From Elusimicrobia bacterium UBA4817 (GTDB lineage Bacteria; Elusimicrobiota; UBA8919), in assembly GCA_002402375.1 (NCBI GenBank), contig DHFT01000020.1, positions 1 to 8,292 on the forward strand: 8,292 nucleotides of DNA. The letters run 5' to 3'. The notes under the pieces are model-generated. The model saw only the letters and a program-made list of their open reading frames with translations. It was not told the DNA's origin and did not search any database. Shown here piece after piece: positions 1-5,180 of this stretch (position 1 is its first letter; each line of letters begins with the position of its first letter). The position numbers were made by a program, and so were the translations under genes.

Positions 1-57
1 ATTCATCATACAATATTGAAAAACCCCAACAATCTTGATTACGGAGATGAAAACACC

Positions 58-119
58 GATTACAGCGATAAATTCTCGTCGGTAAATCGCTGACATCGTT
101 GTTCATAATCGCTGTAATC
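58..119. repeat. Long-loop 12-bp inverted repeat upstream of the PilZ gene
   Basis: The arm GATTACAGCGAT at 58-69 is perfectly complementary to ATCGCTGTAATC at 108-119, with a 38-nt loop between them. It sits directly before a second hairpin (121-148), so almost the whole stretch from 58 to 148 is palindromic. This argues that the stretch is untranslated and is either a dispersed repeat or the structured leader or regulatory region of the PilZ gene. No transposase or other mobility gene lies nearby. I cannot tell from one copy whether it is repeated elsewhere in the genome. Confidence 0.6.
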
Positions 120-120
120 A

Positions 121-148
121 ATACCGTTGAGGACTTTTTCAACGGTAT
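121..148. repeat. Perfect 10-bp hairpin just before the PilZ start
   Basis: ATACCGTTGA at 121-130 is perfectly complementary to TCAACGGTAT at 139-148, with an 8-nt loop (GGACTTTT). The hairpin ends 13 nt before the ATG at 162. No Shine-Dalgarno sequence lies between the hairpin and the ATG. The only purine-rich run (TTGAGGA) is inside the stem and loop, about 30 nt upstream. It may be a REP-type element, or a structure that affects translation of the downstream gene. Both are inferences. Confidence 0.6.
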
Positions 149-161
149 CAAAATAAAAAAC

Positions 162-506
162 ATGCTCAACGAAAACAGAAGAAAATATCCGAGGGTTATT
201 TATTCGGCGACGGTAAATGTTAAGGCGGCCGGCGCCGGCAAAATTTCATACCACGGAATTATAAAAAATATAAGCGTCAGCGGACTTGCTTTGGAAATAG
301 AAAATGAGTTGACTGCCGGTGCGGGATATATTTTTGAATTTTATCTGCCGGATAAAAATATTATAAAATCAAAAGGCAAGCCGGTTTGGGAGTTAAGGTC
401 AAAAAACTCAAATTTTTACGGCATAGAATTCTCATCAATCGGATTTTTCAGCAAACCGAAATTGAAACGGTTTATAGAGGATAAATTGCGTGAAATGCAG
501 GGCTAA
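162..506 (+). CDS. PilZ-domain protein (probable c-di-GMP binding)
   Basis: This is a 114-aa single-domain cytoplasmic protein. The N-terminal RxxxR motif is Arg7-Lys-Tyr-Pro-Arg11, and the second PilZ signature (D/N)xSxxG is Asn36-x-Ser38-x-x-Gly41. Both are the residues that contact cyclic di-GMP in characterised PilZ proteins. The length is typical of a stand-alone PilZ domain, so it probably acts as an adaptor that passes the second-messenger signal to a partner. The frame is open upstream to a TTG at 99, but that extension crosses two inverted repeats and adds no PilZ sequence, so I place the start at ATG 162 although it lacks a clear Shine-Dalgarno. The end overlaps the next gene by 17 nt, which suggests one transcript. 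The target process (motility, exopolysaccharide or other) is not visible. Confidence 0.87.
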   Translation: MLNENRRKYPRVIYSATVNVKAAGAGKISYHGIIKNISVSGLALEIENELTAGAGYIFEFYLPDKNIIKSKGKPVWELRSKNSNFYGIEFSSIGFFSKPKLKRFIEDKLREMQG

Positions 507-1380
507 ATCACTTTTTGTATTTCTGCTAATTTTATTTTTATCTTCGGTCGTATTCGCTGAAAAATTTGACACGAGCAAGTATTCTTTTGTTGATTGGACG
601 GTCCCTCATATAATAGAGGAAGTAAGGGTAGAATACGTGTTTGACGGCGATACCGTAAAAACCGCCGACGGACAGACAATTCGCTTAATGGGAGTAAACA
701 CTCCTGAAATAGCGCATCCCTCACATGGCAAACCTTACGGCGAACCGGGAGGCGAAGAGGCAAAGGCGTTTGCGATAAATCAAATTGAAGGTAAAGATAT
801 AATTTTAGTGATTGACAAAGAAAATACAAAATGCGTCTATGGGAGAATTTTAGGGCTGCTCTTTTACAGTGATGAAAACGGTAAACAGAGATGTTTCAAC
901 TGGGAGTTGATAAAAAAGGGCTACGGGCAGGCGCTTATTTATTCCGACAACCGTCTATGTGTTGAGGACGACTGGGACACGATGTCAACCGCATCATCCA
1001 GAAAAACTCCGAATAATTTTTATACTCTTGCCGAGCAGTACTGCGTGGAGGACTTGGAAGAAGAAGCGGTTAAAATATATCAGGCGGGCCTCAAAAAATT
1101 CCCGGCGGAAATCGGATTTTACGAAGAACTCGCCAATCTGTATGATGTTTTAAGTCTGCCCGGTTTGGAAGTTGATGCTTACCTCGCTTGCCTTGAAAAA
1201 AATCCGGCTTCGGCTGACATAAGACGAAAACTTGCGATTGGATATGAAAAAATGGTAAAAGCGGTCGGTTGGGTGGCAAGGGACGGTTATAGGGAAAATG
1301 CAATTACCGAGTGGAAAAAACTTTTTGGCACAAAATATGAAAAAGAAGCCCAAACGCATCTTGCCATGCTTGAAAAATAA
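490..1380 (+). CDS. Exported thermonuclease-like (SNase) protein with C-terminal TPR-like helices
   Basis: This 296-aa protein starts at GTG 490; GAGG at 477-480 lies 9 nt upstream, and the start overlaps the PilZ gene by 17 nt. Residues 1-23 form a signal peptide with a cleavage-like VFA/E site, so the protein is exported. Residues about 45-155 match the staphylococcal nuclease fold: FDGDT at 51-55, Arg65 in TIRL, NTPE at 70-73 and YGR at 117-119. These correspond to nuclease D21, R35, D40-E43 and R87. The D40 position is Asn70 here, a change in a Ca2+ ligand, while Arg65, Glu73 and Arg119 are kept. Residues about 176-296 look like two or three TPR-type helix pairs (for example LAEQYCVEDLEEEAVKIYQ at 180-198). 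It may degrade extracellular or periplasmic nucleic acid, but the Asn leaves activity uncertain. There are five cysteines in the mature part. Confidence 0.85.
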   Translation: MKCRAKSLFVFLLILFLSSVVFAEKFDTSKYSFVDWTVPHIIEEVRVEYVFDGDTVKTADGQTIRLMGVNTPEIAHPSHGKPYGEPGGEEAKAFAINQIEGKDIILVIDKENTKCVYGRILGLLFYSDENGKQRCFNWELIKKGYGQALIYSDNRLCVEDDWDTMSTASSRKTPNNFYTLAEQYCVEDLEEEAVKIYQAGLKKFPAEIGFYEELANLYDVLSLPGLEVDAYLACLEKNPASADIRRKLAIGYEKMVKAVGWVARDGYRENAITEWKKLFGTKYEKEAQTHLAMLEK

Positions 1381-1381
1381 A

Positions 1382-1405
1382 AAAATGGAACATTTGTTCC
1401 ATTTT
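1382..1405. terminator. Palindromic hairpin after the nuclease gene: probable terminator, possibly an operator
   Basis: AAAATGGAACA (1382-1392) and TGTTCCATTTT (1395-1405) are perfect inverted arms separated by two bases. As RNA this gives a 10-bp stem with an ATTT loop, flanked by A-runs and T-runs, starting one base after the nuclease stop codon. Position and shape fit a weak, bidirectional intrinsic terminator. The core GGAACATTTGTTCC also resembles a dimeric repressor site, and AACATTTGTT recurs at 1455-1464, so an operator role for the next gene is an alternative. Confidence 0.5.
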
Positions 1406-1449
1406 ATAGACGGTGAAATTCTAATTAAATAAAAATTGTCAGACGATAA

Positions 1450-1476
1450 AGTGAAACATTTGTTATAGTTTTCACT
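1450..1476. promoter_or_regulatory. Imperfect dyad upstream of the HAMP gene, sharing AACATTTGTT with the preceding palindrome
   Basis: AGTGAAAC (1450-1457) and GTTTTCACT (1468-1476) are inverted, with one bulged base. The dyad contains AACATTTGTT (1455-1464), also found in the palindrome at 1382-1405, 66 bp upstream. A TTGTCA at 1436-1441 and an extended -10-like TGTTATAGT at 1461-1469 lie here, but their spacing (22 nt) is too long for a good sigma-70 promoter. This is the only candidate control region for the HAMP gene. Confidence 0.3.
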
Positions 1477-1503
1477 CGGTAGAATTTGCTGAAATAACGT
1501 AAA

Positions 1504-1511
1504 AAGGAGGT
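1504..1511 (+). promoter_or_regulatory. Strong Shine-Dalgarno for the HAMP protein
   Basis: AAGGAGGT is nearly the full anti-16S complement and ends 3 nt before ATG 1515. It is the strongest ribosome binding site in the window and fixes the start of the short TM-HAMP protein. Confidence 0.85.
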
Positions 1512-1514
1512 AAG

Positions 1515-1943
1515 ATGGAAGAAGTCAGAGAAGTAAAGTTCAAAAGAAAAAAAATTTTAATTGACAAAAAAATGCAGTTGAAGTATGCGTTTATGATCGG
1601 CGGCGTTTTAATAGCGATGTTGCTTCTTGTGGAGTATCACACTTACCTTACTATTCAGTCAATTTTGCCCAATATTCTTTCGTCGGCAATAGGAAAACAG
1701 GTTCGGCAGATTCATTTGTGGCTTATCATCAACAGTTTTATTTATACCGCGCTTGTCGCCGTTGTTTCCGTCTATATTTCCCACAAAATAGCGGGCCCCG
1801 TTTTCAAGTTAAAAAAACAGATACGGGAAATTATTGATTCGGGAGATACGAACAAAAAAATATTTTTAAGAAAAGGCGATGAACTTACCGACCTTGTTGC
1901 CGTGATAAACGAACTTCTTGAAAAGGCCAGCATAAAAAAATAG
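1515..1943 (+). CDS. Orphan membrane HAMP-domain protein
   Basis: This 142-aa protein has a basic cytoplasmic N-terminus (KFKRKKILIDKK), a first membrane segment at about residues 24-40, an extracytoplasmic stretch at about 41-67, a second membrane segment at about 68-88, and a HAMP domain at about 89-137. The HAMP features seen are the conserved proline after the second membrane helix (Pro95 in AGPVFKLKKQI), a GDEL turn at 121-124 and the second amphipathic helix (LVAVINELLEK). It stops right after HAMP, with no kinase, methyl-accepting, cyclase or GGDEF output domain. It may pass a signal to a separate partner or dimerise with a receptor. No frameshifted output domain follows; the next 214 bp are repeat. 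It probably forms its own transcription unit. Confidence 0.8.
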   Translation: MEEVREVKFKRKKILIDKKMQLKYAFMIGGVLIAMLLLVEYHTYLTIQSILPNILSSAIGKQVRQIHLWLIINSFIYTALVAVVSVYISHKIAGPVFKLKKQIREIIDSGDTNKKIFLRKGDELTDLVAVINELLEKASIKK

Positions 1944-1974
1944 TAACAGGTTAGTCATTCTAAAAAAGGCATTT

Positions 1975-2126
1975 AACACGAAGGCATGGAAGTTAGAAAG
2001 CACGAAAAAAAAAGACAGCCACAGAAAGACACAGAAGAACACAGAAAAAACTTCCGTGCAATTCTGTGGCTAATTAAAAAAGATTTTATTCCGTGTTTCC
2101 GTGGAATTTCGCGTCTTCGTGGTTAG
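1975..2126. repeat. Nested inverted/tandem repeat of CACGAA and ACAGAA units filling the intergenic gap
   Basis: The 214-bp gap between the HAMP gene and the epimerase has no gene. Its outer arms are related inverted copies: AACACGAAGG from 1975, against CTTCGTGGTTA at 2115-2125. Its inner arms AGCCACAGAA (2017-2026) and TTCTGTGGCT (2062-2071) are perfectly complementary. Between the inner arms, ACAGAA recurs at about 10-bp steps; on the right half CCGTG, CCGTGG and TTCGTGG recur. Similar CACGAAG/ACAGAA-rich intergenic repeats occur in several distantly related bacteria, from memory rather than a search. No transposase or coding sense is visible in it. Confidence 0.75.
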
Positions 2127-2157
2127 TTTTTAAGGTGTCTAAACTATTACAAAAAAA

Positions 2158-3177
2158 ATGAAAGCACTTGTTACCGGCGGAACAGGTTTTTTGGGAAGTC
2201 ATCTTGCAGAGGCGTTGCTGAAAAAAGATTTTTCAGTTAAATGTCTCGTCAGAAATCCTAAAAAACTGAAATGGCTTGAAAAAACTTCCGTTGAAATTGT
2301 CTGCGGCGATTGTTCCGATAAAAAATCTTTGGCATCGGCGGTTGAAAAGGTTGATTATGTTTTTCACTCGGCGGGACTTGTCAGGGCAGTGAAATCAAAC
2401 GAGTTATATCTGACAAATGTTGAAGGTACAAAAAATTTGATTGAAGCAGTTTTTGAGAAAAATCCGAACATAAAAAGGTTCGTTCATATTTCATCTCAGG
2501 CGGCTTCCGGTCCTGCGGAAGACAGAAGTTGTAGCCCCCGACTTCAGTCGGGGGTGAGCGAAGCGAATAGGAAAACGGAAGACGAACCAGCAAATCCGGT
2601 TTCGGATTACGGATTTTCTAAACTTTTGGGCGAATTGGAAGTTTTGAAATTCAAGGAAAAATTGCCGCTCACAATTTTGCGTCCTCCGTCAATTTATGGT
2701 CCCCGCGATAATGATGTTTTTGTTTTTTTTGATTATGCCAAAAAAGGTTTTCTCCCGCTTCCGTCCGACGAAAAGTTCATAAATATAAGTTATGTCTCGG
2801 ATATTGCAGACGGAATAATTTCATCGGCGTTGAATGATACAGCAAAGGGTCAGACATATTTTATAGGTGATGCTCAAGTTTTTTCATGGAATGATTTATG
2901 CGAAGTGCTGAAAAAAACCGTAAATCCGAAAGCCCGTATAATAAAAATTCCGCATTTTATTTTTTGGACATCTGCATTTTTTTCTGAAATTATTGCTAAA
3001 ATAAAAAATAAACCGGCGTTAGTTTCATTTGATAAACTTAATGAAATGAAGCAGAAAAACTGGCTTTTCTCGTCGGAAAAAGCAAAATCGGATTTCGGTT
3101 ATTCGCCTAAAATTTCACTTGAAGAAGGGATAAAAATTACATATAATTGGTATAAAAAGGAAGGATGGTTAAAATGA
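2158..3177 (+). CDS. NAD(P)-dependent epimerase/dehydratase (extended SDR family)
   Basis: This 339-aa protein carries the extended short-chain dehydrogenase hallmarks. The nucleotide-binding motif GGTGFLG is at residues 7-13, HISS at 110-113 supplies the catalytic serine region, and Tyr151-x-x-x-Lys155 (YGFSK) is the catalytic pair. LRPPSIYGP at 174-182 is the usual motif after the active site. The length fits the family, close to dihydroflavonol-reductase, 3-beta-hydroxysteroid and HpnA-like proteins; the substrate cannot be told. Residues 123-142 are encoded by a 60-bp palindromic insertion in the loop before the catalytic tyrosine. Removing them leaves a family-like GPAEDEPANPVSDYG. The upstream ribosome site is poor (AAGGTG about 21 nt before ATG 2158). 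The stop overlaps the asd start (ATGA), so the two genes are translationally coupled. Confidence 0.85.
   Translation: MKALVTGGTGFLGSHLAEALLKKDFSVKCLVRNPKKLKWLEKTSVEIVCGDCSDKKSLASAVEKVDYVFHSAGLVRAVKSNELYLTNVEGTKNLIEAVFEKNPNIKRFVHISSQAASGPAEDRSCSPRLQSGVSEANRKTEDEPANPVSDYGFSKLLGELEVLKFKEKLPLTILRPPSIYGPRDNDVFVFFDYAKKGFLPLPSDEKFINISYVSDIADGIISSALNDTAKGQTYFIGDAQVFSWNDLCEVLKKTVNPKARIIKIPHFIFWTSAFFSEIIAKIKNKPALVSFDKLNEMKQKNWLFSSEKAKSDFGYSPKISLEEGIKITYNWYKKEGWLK
2524..2583. repeat. 60-bp palindromic element inserted in frame in the epimerase gene, with 8-bp direct repeats
   Basis: CGGAAGAC occurs at 2516-2523 and again at 2576-2583. Between the copies lie 52 bp containing CCCCCGACT (2535-2543) and AGTCGGGGG (2546-2554), a near-perfect G/C-rich hairpin much richer in G+C than the gene around it, followed by GAGCGAAGCGAA. 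Insert plus one direct repeat is exactly 60 bp, or 20 codons without a stop, so the reading frame is kept. The hairpin resembles REP-type palindromes mobilised in trans by Y1/REP-associated transposases. The arrangement recalls the palindromic elements read as protein in Rickettsia. The direct repeat looks like a target-site duplication, but chance cannot be excluded. Confidence 0.78.
3157..3164 (+). promoter_or_regulatory. Shine-Dalgarno that decides the asd start
   Basis: AAGGAAGG lies inside the last codons of the epimerase gene. It ends immediately before an ATG at 3165, too close to use, and 9 nt before the ATG at 3174, which is a good distance. The Asd start is therefore placed at 3174, where ATGA overlaps the epimerase stop. 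Confidence 0.75.
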
Positions 3178-4211
3178 AAAAATACAATGTTGCGGTTGTC
3201 GGTGCTACGGGTGCTGTTGGGATTGAAATGGTTAAGATGCTTGAAAAAAGGAATTTCCCCGTCGGGAATCTCGTGCTTTTTGCATCGTCAAGGACTGCGG
3301 GAAAAAAACTGAGCTTTAAGGGAAAAGAAATTGTCGTTGAGGATATAAACAAAATCACGGATTACTCGCTACTTGCTACTCGCTACTCGCTACAATTTGC
3401 CCTTTTTTCCGCCGGCGCCTCAATTTCAAAAGAGTGGGCTCCGAGATTTGCCCAGCAGGGAATATATGTTATTGACAATTCCTCTTATTTCAGAATGGAA
3501 AAGGATGTTCCGCTGGTCGTTCCGGAGGTAAATCCAAATACACTTTCAAAAGAGAAAAAAATTATAGCGAATCCGAACTGCTCAACCATACAGATGGTTG
3601 TCGTGTTAAAACCGCTTCATGATGCCGCTAAAATAAAAAGAATAATCGTTTCCACTTATCAAGCGGTTTCCGGCGCCGGAGGTTCGGCGTTGGATGAGTT
3701 TGAAAATCAAACGAGAGCATGGGCAAAAGGAGAAAAAATTCCGCCTGCTGTGAAACTTCCGTATCAAATTGCATTCAATGTAATTCCCCAGATTGATGTT
3801 TTTTTAGAGAATGCATACACCAAAGAAGAAATGAAAATGGTTCACGAGACCAGAAAGATTCTCGGCGATGACACCATAAAAATTTCTTCCGCCTGCGTTC
3901 GGGTTCCGGTAATGCGGGGACACTCGGAAGCGGTCTGGATTGAGACGGAGGAAAAACTTATCCCGCAGGATGCACGGGATATTCTTAAAAATGCCGAAGG
4001 TGTAATTGTTGTTGACGACCCCGCACAGAAAAAATATCCGATGCCTATAGATGCCGACGGGAAACAGATAACTTTTGTCGGTCGCATCCGTGAGGATATA
4101 TCGTCGGAAAACGGACTTGCGATGTGGATTGTATCGGACAATCTGTTGAAAGGTGCGGCGCTTAACGCTGTTCAAATTGCCGAAGCGCTCGTATCAAAGG
4201 GTTTTTTATGA
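3174..4211 (+). CDS. asd: Aspartate-semialdehyde dehydrogenase
   Basis: This 345-aa enzyme reduces aspartyl-4-phosphate to aspartate semialdehyde with NADPH, the branch-point step towards lysine/diaminopimelate, threonine and methionine. The N-terminal nucleotide-binding motif is GATGAVG at residues 10-16. ALFSAG at 76-81 and VPEVNP at 116-121 are family motifs, Cys136 in NPNCST is the catalytic thiol, SGAGG follows, and His250 in RVPVMRGHSE is the catalytic base. The length is normal and all key residues are present. Residues 64-73 are encoded by four and a half copies of a 7-bp repeat, which makes the loop before the ALFSAG strand look longer than usual. The start is ATG 3174, chosen on Shine-Dalgarno spacing and the ATGA overlap with the epimerase. 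The next operon's promoter begins one base after the stop. Confidence 0.95.
   Translation: MKKYNVAVVGATGAVGIEMVKMLEKRNFPVGNLVLFASSRTAGKKLSFKGKEIVVEDINKITDYSLLATRYSLQFALFSAGASISKEWAPRFAQQGIYVIDNSSYFRMEKDVPLVVPEVNPNTLSKEKKIIANPNCSTIQMVVVLKPLHDAAKIKRIIVSTYQAVSGAGGSALDEFENQTRAWAKGEKIPPAVKLPYQIAFNVIPQIDVFLENAYTKEEMKMVHETRKILGDDTIKISSACVRVPVMRGHSEAVWIETEEKLIPQDARDILKNAEGVIVVDDPAQKKYPMPIDADGKQITFVGRIREDISSENGLAMWIVSDNLLKGAALNAVQIAEALVSKGFL
3363..3393. repeat. Heptanucleotide tandem repeat inside asd
   Basis: Four units lie in a row: TACTCGC, TACTTGC, TACTCGC, TACTCGC, followed by a partial TAC. Because 7 is not a multiple of 3, the repeat is read in all three frames in turn and codes for YSLLATR and then YSL (residues 64-73). 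Its position just before a core strand shows that the enzyme tolerates the extra loop, provided total length keeps the frame. Confidence 0.9.
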
Positions 4212-4239
4212 TTGACAAAAGAGTTTTATTTGATATAAT
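4212..4239 (+). promoter_or_regulatory. Near-consensus sigma-70 promoter of rplM-rpsI
   Basis: TTGACA at 4212-4217 and TATAAT at 4234-4239 are both perfect consensus hexamers, separated by 16 bp. The -35 box starts the base after the asd stop codon. Transcription would be expected to begin near 4246-4247, leaving a leader of about 150 nt before the rplM start. A promoter this strong fits a ribosomal-protein operon. Confidence 0.85.
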
Positions 4240-4240
4240 A

Positions 4241-4349
4241 TCGCTCGGGAGTAAATTTCTTTGAGACGCTCGTCTGCCACTCGCTCTGCAATTTGCTCCT
4301 GTTGGGCATAGGTCGCAAATTGAGGCTCTTCAGAAATTTCTCCCTCGCT
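4241..4349. repeat. Inverted-repeat element in the rplM leader (copy 1)
   Basis: The left end TCGCTCGGGAGTAAATTT (4241-4258) is related to the left end of copy 2 at 5181-5198. GGGAG, a bulged T, then AAATTTC (4247-4259) pairs with GAAATTTCTCCC (4333-4344), giving a 12-bp stem. A second internal pair is CAATTTGC (4289-4296) with GCAAATTG (4315-4322). CGCTC/GCTC motifs recur within it. It fills most of the untranslated leader between the promoter and the rplM ribosome binding site, and no open reading frame on the + strand uses it. This could be a repeat element or a structured leader. Confidence 0.7.
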
Positions 4350-4398
4350 TGGATGAAAAGATTTAGTTAAAGTTACTGAAAAAAGGAAGGTAAAAATT

Positions 4399-4800
4399 AT
4401 GGCTGAAAGAAAATGGTATTGGATTGATGCAAACGGCGAGGTTTTGGGACGGCTTTCAACGGTGGCCGTAGGTATTTTACAGGGAAAAACGAAGCCGGAA
4501 TACTTGCCAAATTCGGATATCGGCGATTTCGTGCTTGTAACAAATGCTGCAAAAGTGAAAATGACCGGCAATAAGTTGGAGCAGAAACTGGACTACAGGC
4601 ATTCCGGTTATCCCGGCGGAGACAAATACATTCTTTACAAGGATTTGATTCTGACTGACCCGGAAAAAATCATCAAACTTTCTATAAGCGGAATGCTGCC
4701 CAAAAACCGTCTGCGTACAAAACGACTGAGACGTCTTAAAATTTACAAAAACGATGCAAAACAATTGGAGGCAAAATGTCAAAAGATACAGGTAAAGTAA
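4399..4800 (+). CDS. rplM: Ribosomal protein L13 (uL13)
   Basis: This 133-aa protein of the large ribosomal subunit is needed early in 50S assembly. The family landmarks are RKWYWIDANGEVLGRLST near the N-terminus, GKTKPEYLPNSDIGDFV at about residues 29-45, AAKVKMTGNK, the YRHSGYPGG segment at about 66-74 and GMLPKN at about 98-103. The C-terminal end is divergent: the usual LGR after GMLPKN is LRT, and the typical HxHxAQ tail is replaced by a lysine-rich sequence. The start ATG 4399 is preceded by AGGAAGG (4384-4390) with 8 nt spacing. The gene overlaps rpsI by 25 nt, in the standard rplM-rpsI order. Confidence 0.93.
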   Translation: MAERKWYWIDANGEVLGRLSTVAVGILQGKTKPEYLPNSDIGDFVLVTNAAKVKMTGNKLEQKLDYRHSGYPGGDKYILYKDLILTDPEKIIKLSISGMLPKNRLRTKRLRRLKIYKNDAKQLEAKCQKIQVK

Positions 4801-5180
4801 TCACGGCAATAGGAAGAAGAAAAACGGCTGTAGCACAGGTTGAACTTTCAGTCGGTTCCGGAAAAATGATTGTTAACGATAAGCCGCTGGATATTTATTT
4901 TGCGGGTTTAATGAGATTTCAACGCGAAGTACTTGCGCCGCTTGAAACGGTAAAAGTTTCTACACAGTATGATGTTTCGGCAAGCGTTTCCGGCGGAGGA
5001 GTGATGGCCCAGGCGGAGGCGATAAGACACGGTATCGCGCGCGCTTTGGCATCAATAGACGGCGGATTTAAGGCGCTCATCAAAAAAGAAGGTTATTTGA
5101 CCCGCGACGACAGAATGGTTGAAAGAAAAAAACCCGGAAAAGCCAAAGCAAGAAAGAGTTTCCAGTGGACGAAGAGATAG
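4776..5180 (+). CDS. rpsI: Ribosomal protein S9 (uS9)
   Basis: This 134-aa small-subunit protein has a C-terminal tail that reaches the P-site tRNA. Visible features are the GRRKTAVA motif at residues 13-20, GGG at 73-75, the AIRHGIARAL block at 82-91, TRDDRMVERKK at 109-119 and the basic C-terminus ending TKR, equivalent to the SKR that ends most S9 proteins. The length is normal and the gene is complete. TGGAGG just upstream of ATG 4776, inside the end of rplM, is its ribosome binding site, and the 25-nt overlap indicates translational coupling. A repeat element begins directly at the stop codon. Confidence 0.96.
   Translation: MSKDTGKVITAIGRRKTAVAQVELSVGSGKMIVNDKPLDIYFAGLMRFQREVLAPLETVKVSTQYDVSASVSGGGVMAQAEAIRHGIARALASIDGGFKALIKKEGYLTRDDRMVERKKPGKAKARKSFQWTKR

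Noticed and set aside
99..161. Extension of the PilZ protein to a TTG at 99
   Set aside because: The stretch is covered by two inverted repeats, adds no PilZ motif, and ATG 162 gives the family's usual length.
1386..1401. A true LexA/SOS box
   Set aside because: The GAACNNNNGTTC core fits but the flanking bases do not, and it sits one base after a stop codon where a terminator is expected. It is kept only as an alternative.
3165..3173. ATG 3165 as the Asd start
   Set aside because: The Shine-Dalgarno ends at 3164, leaving no spacing. ATG 3174 has 9 nt and forms an ATGA overlap.
3363..3393. CRISPR array or minisatellite spacer array
   Set aside because: Units are 7 bp with no spacers and lie inside a conserved coding sequence.
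3804..4175. Long minus-strand open frames opposite asd (and others opposite rplM, the cyclase and the epimerase)
   Set aside because: They have no recognisable domain or ribosome site, and they mirror well-conserved plus-strand genes.
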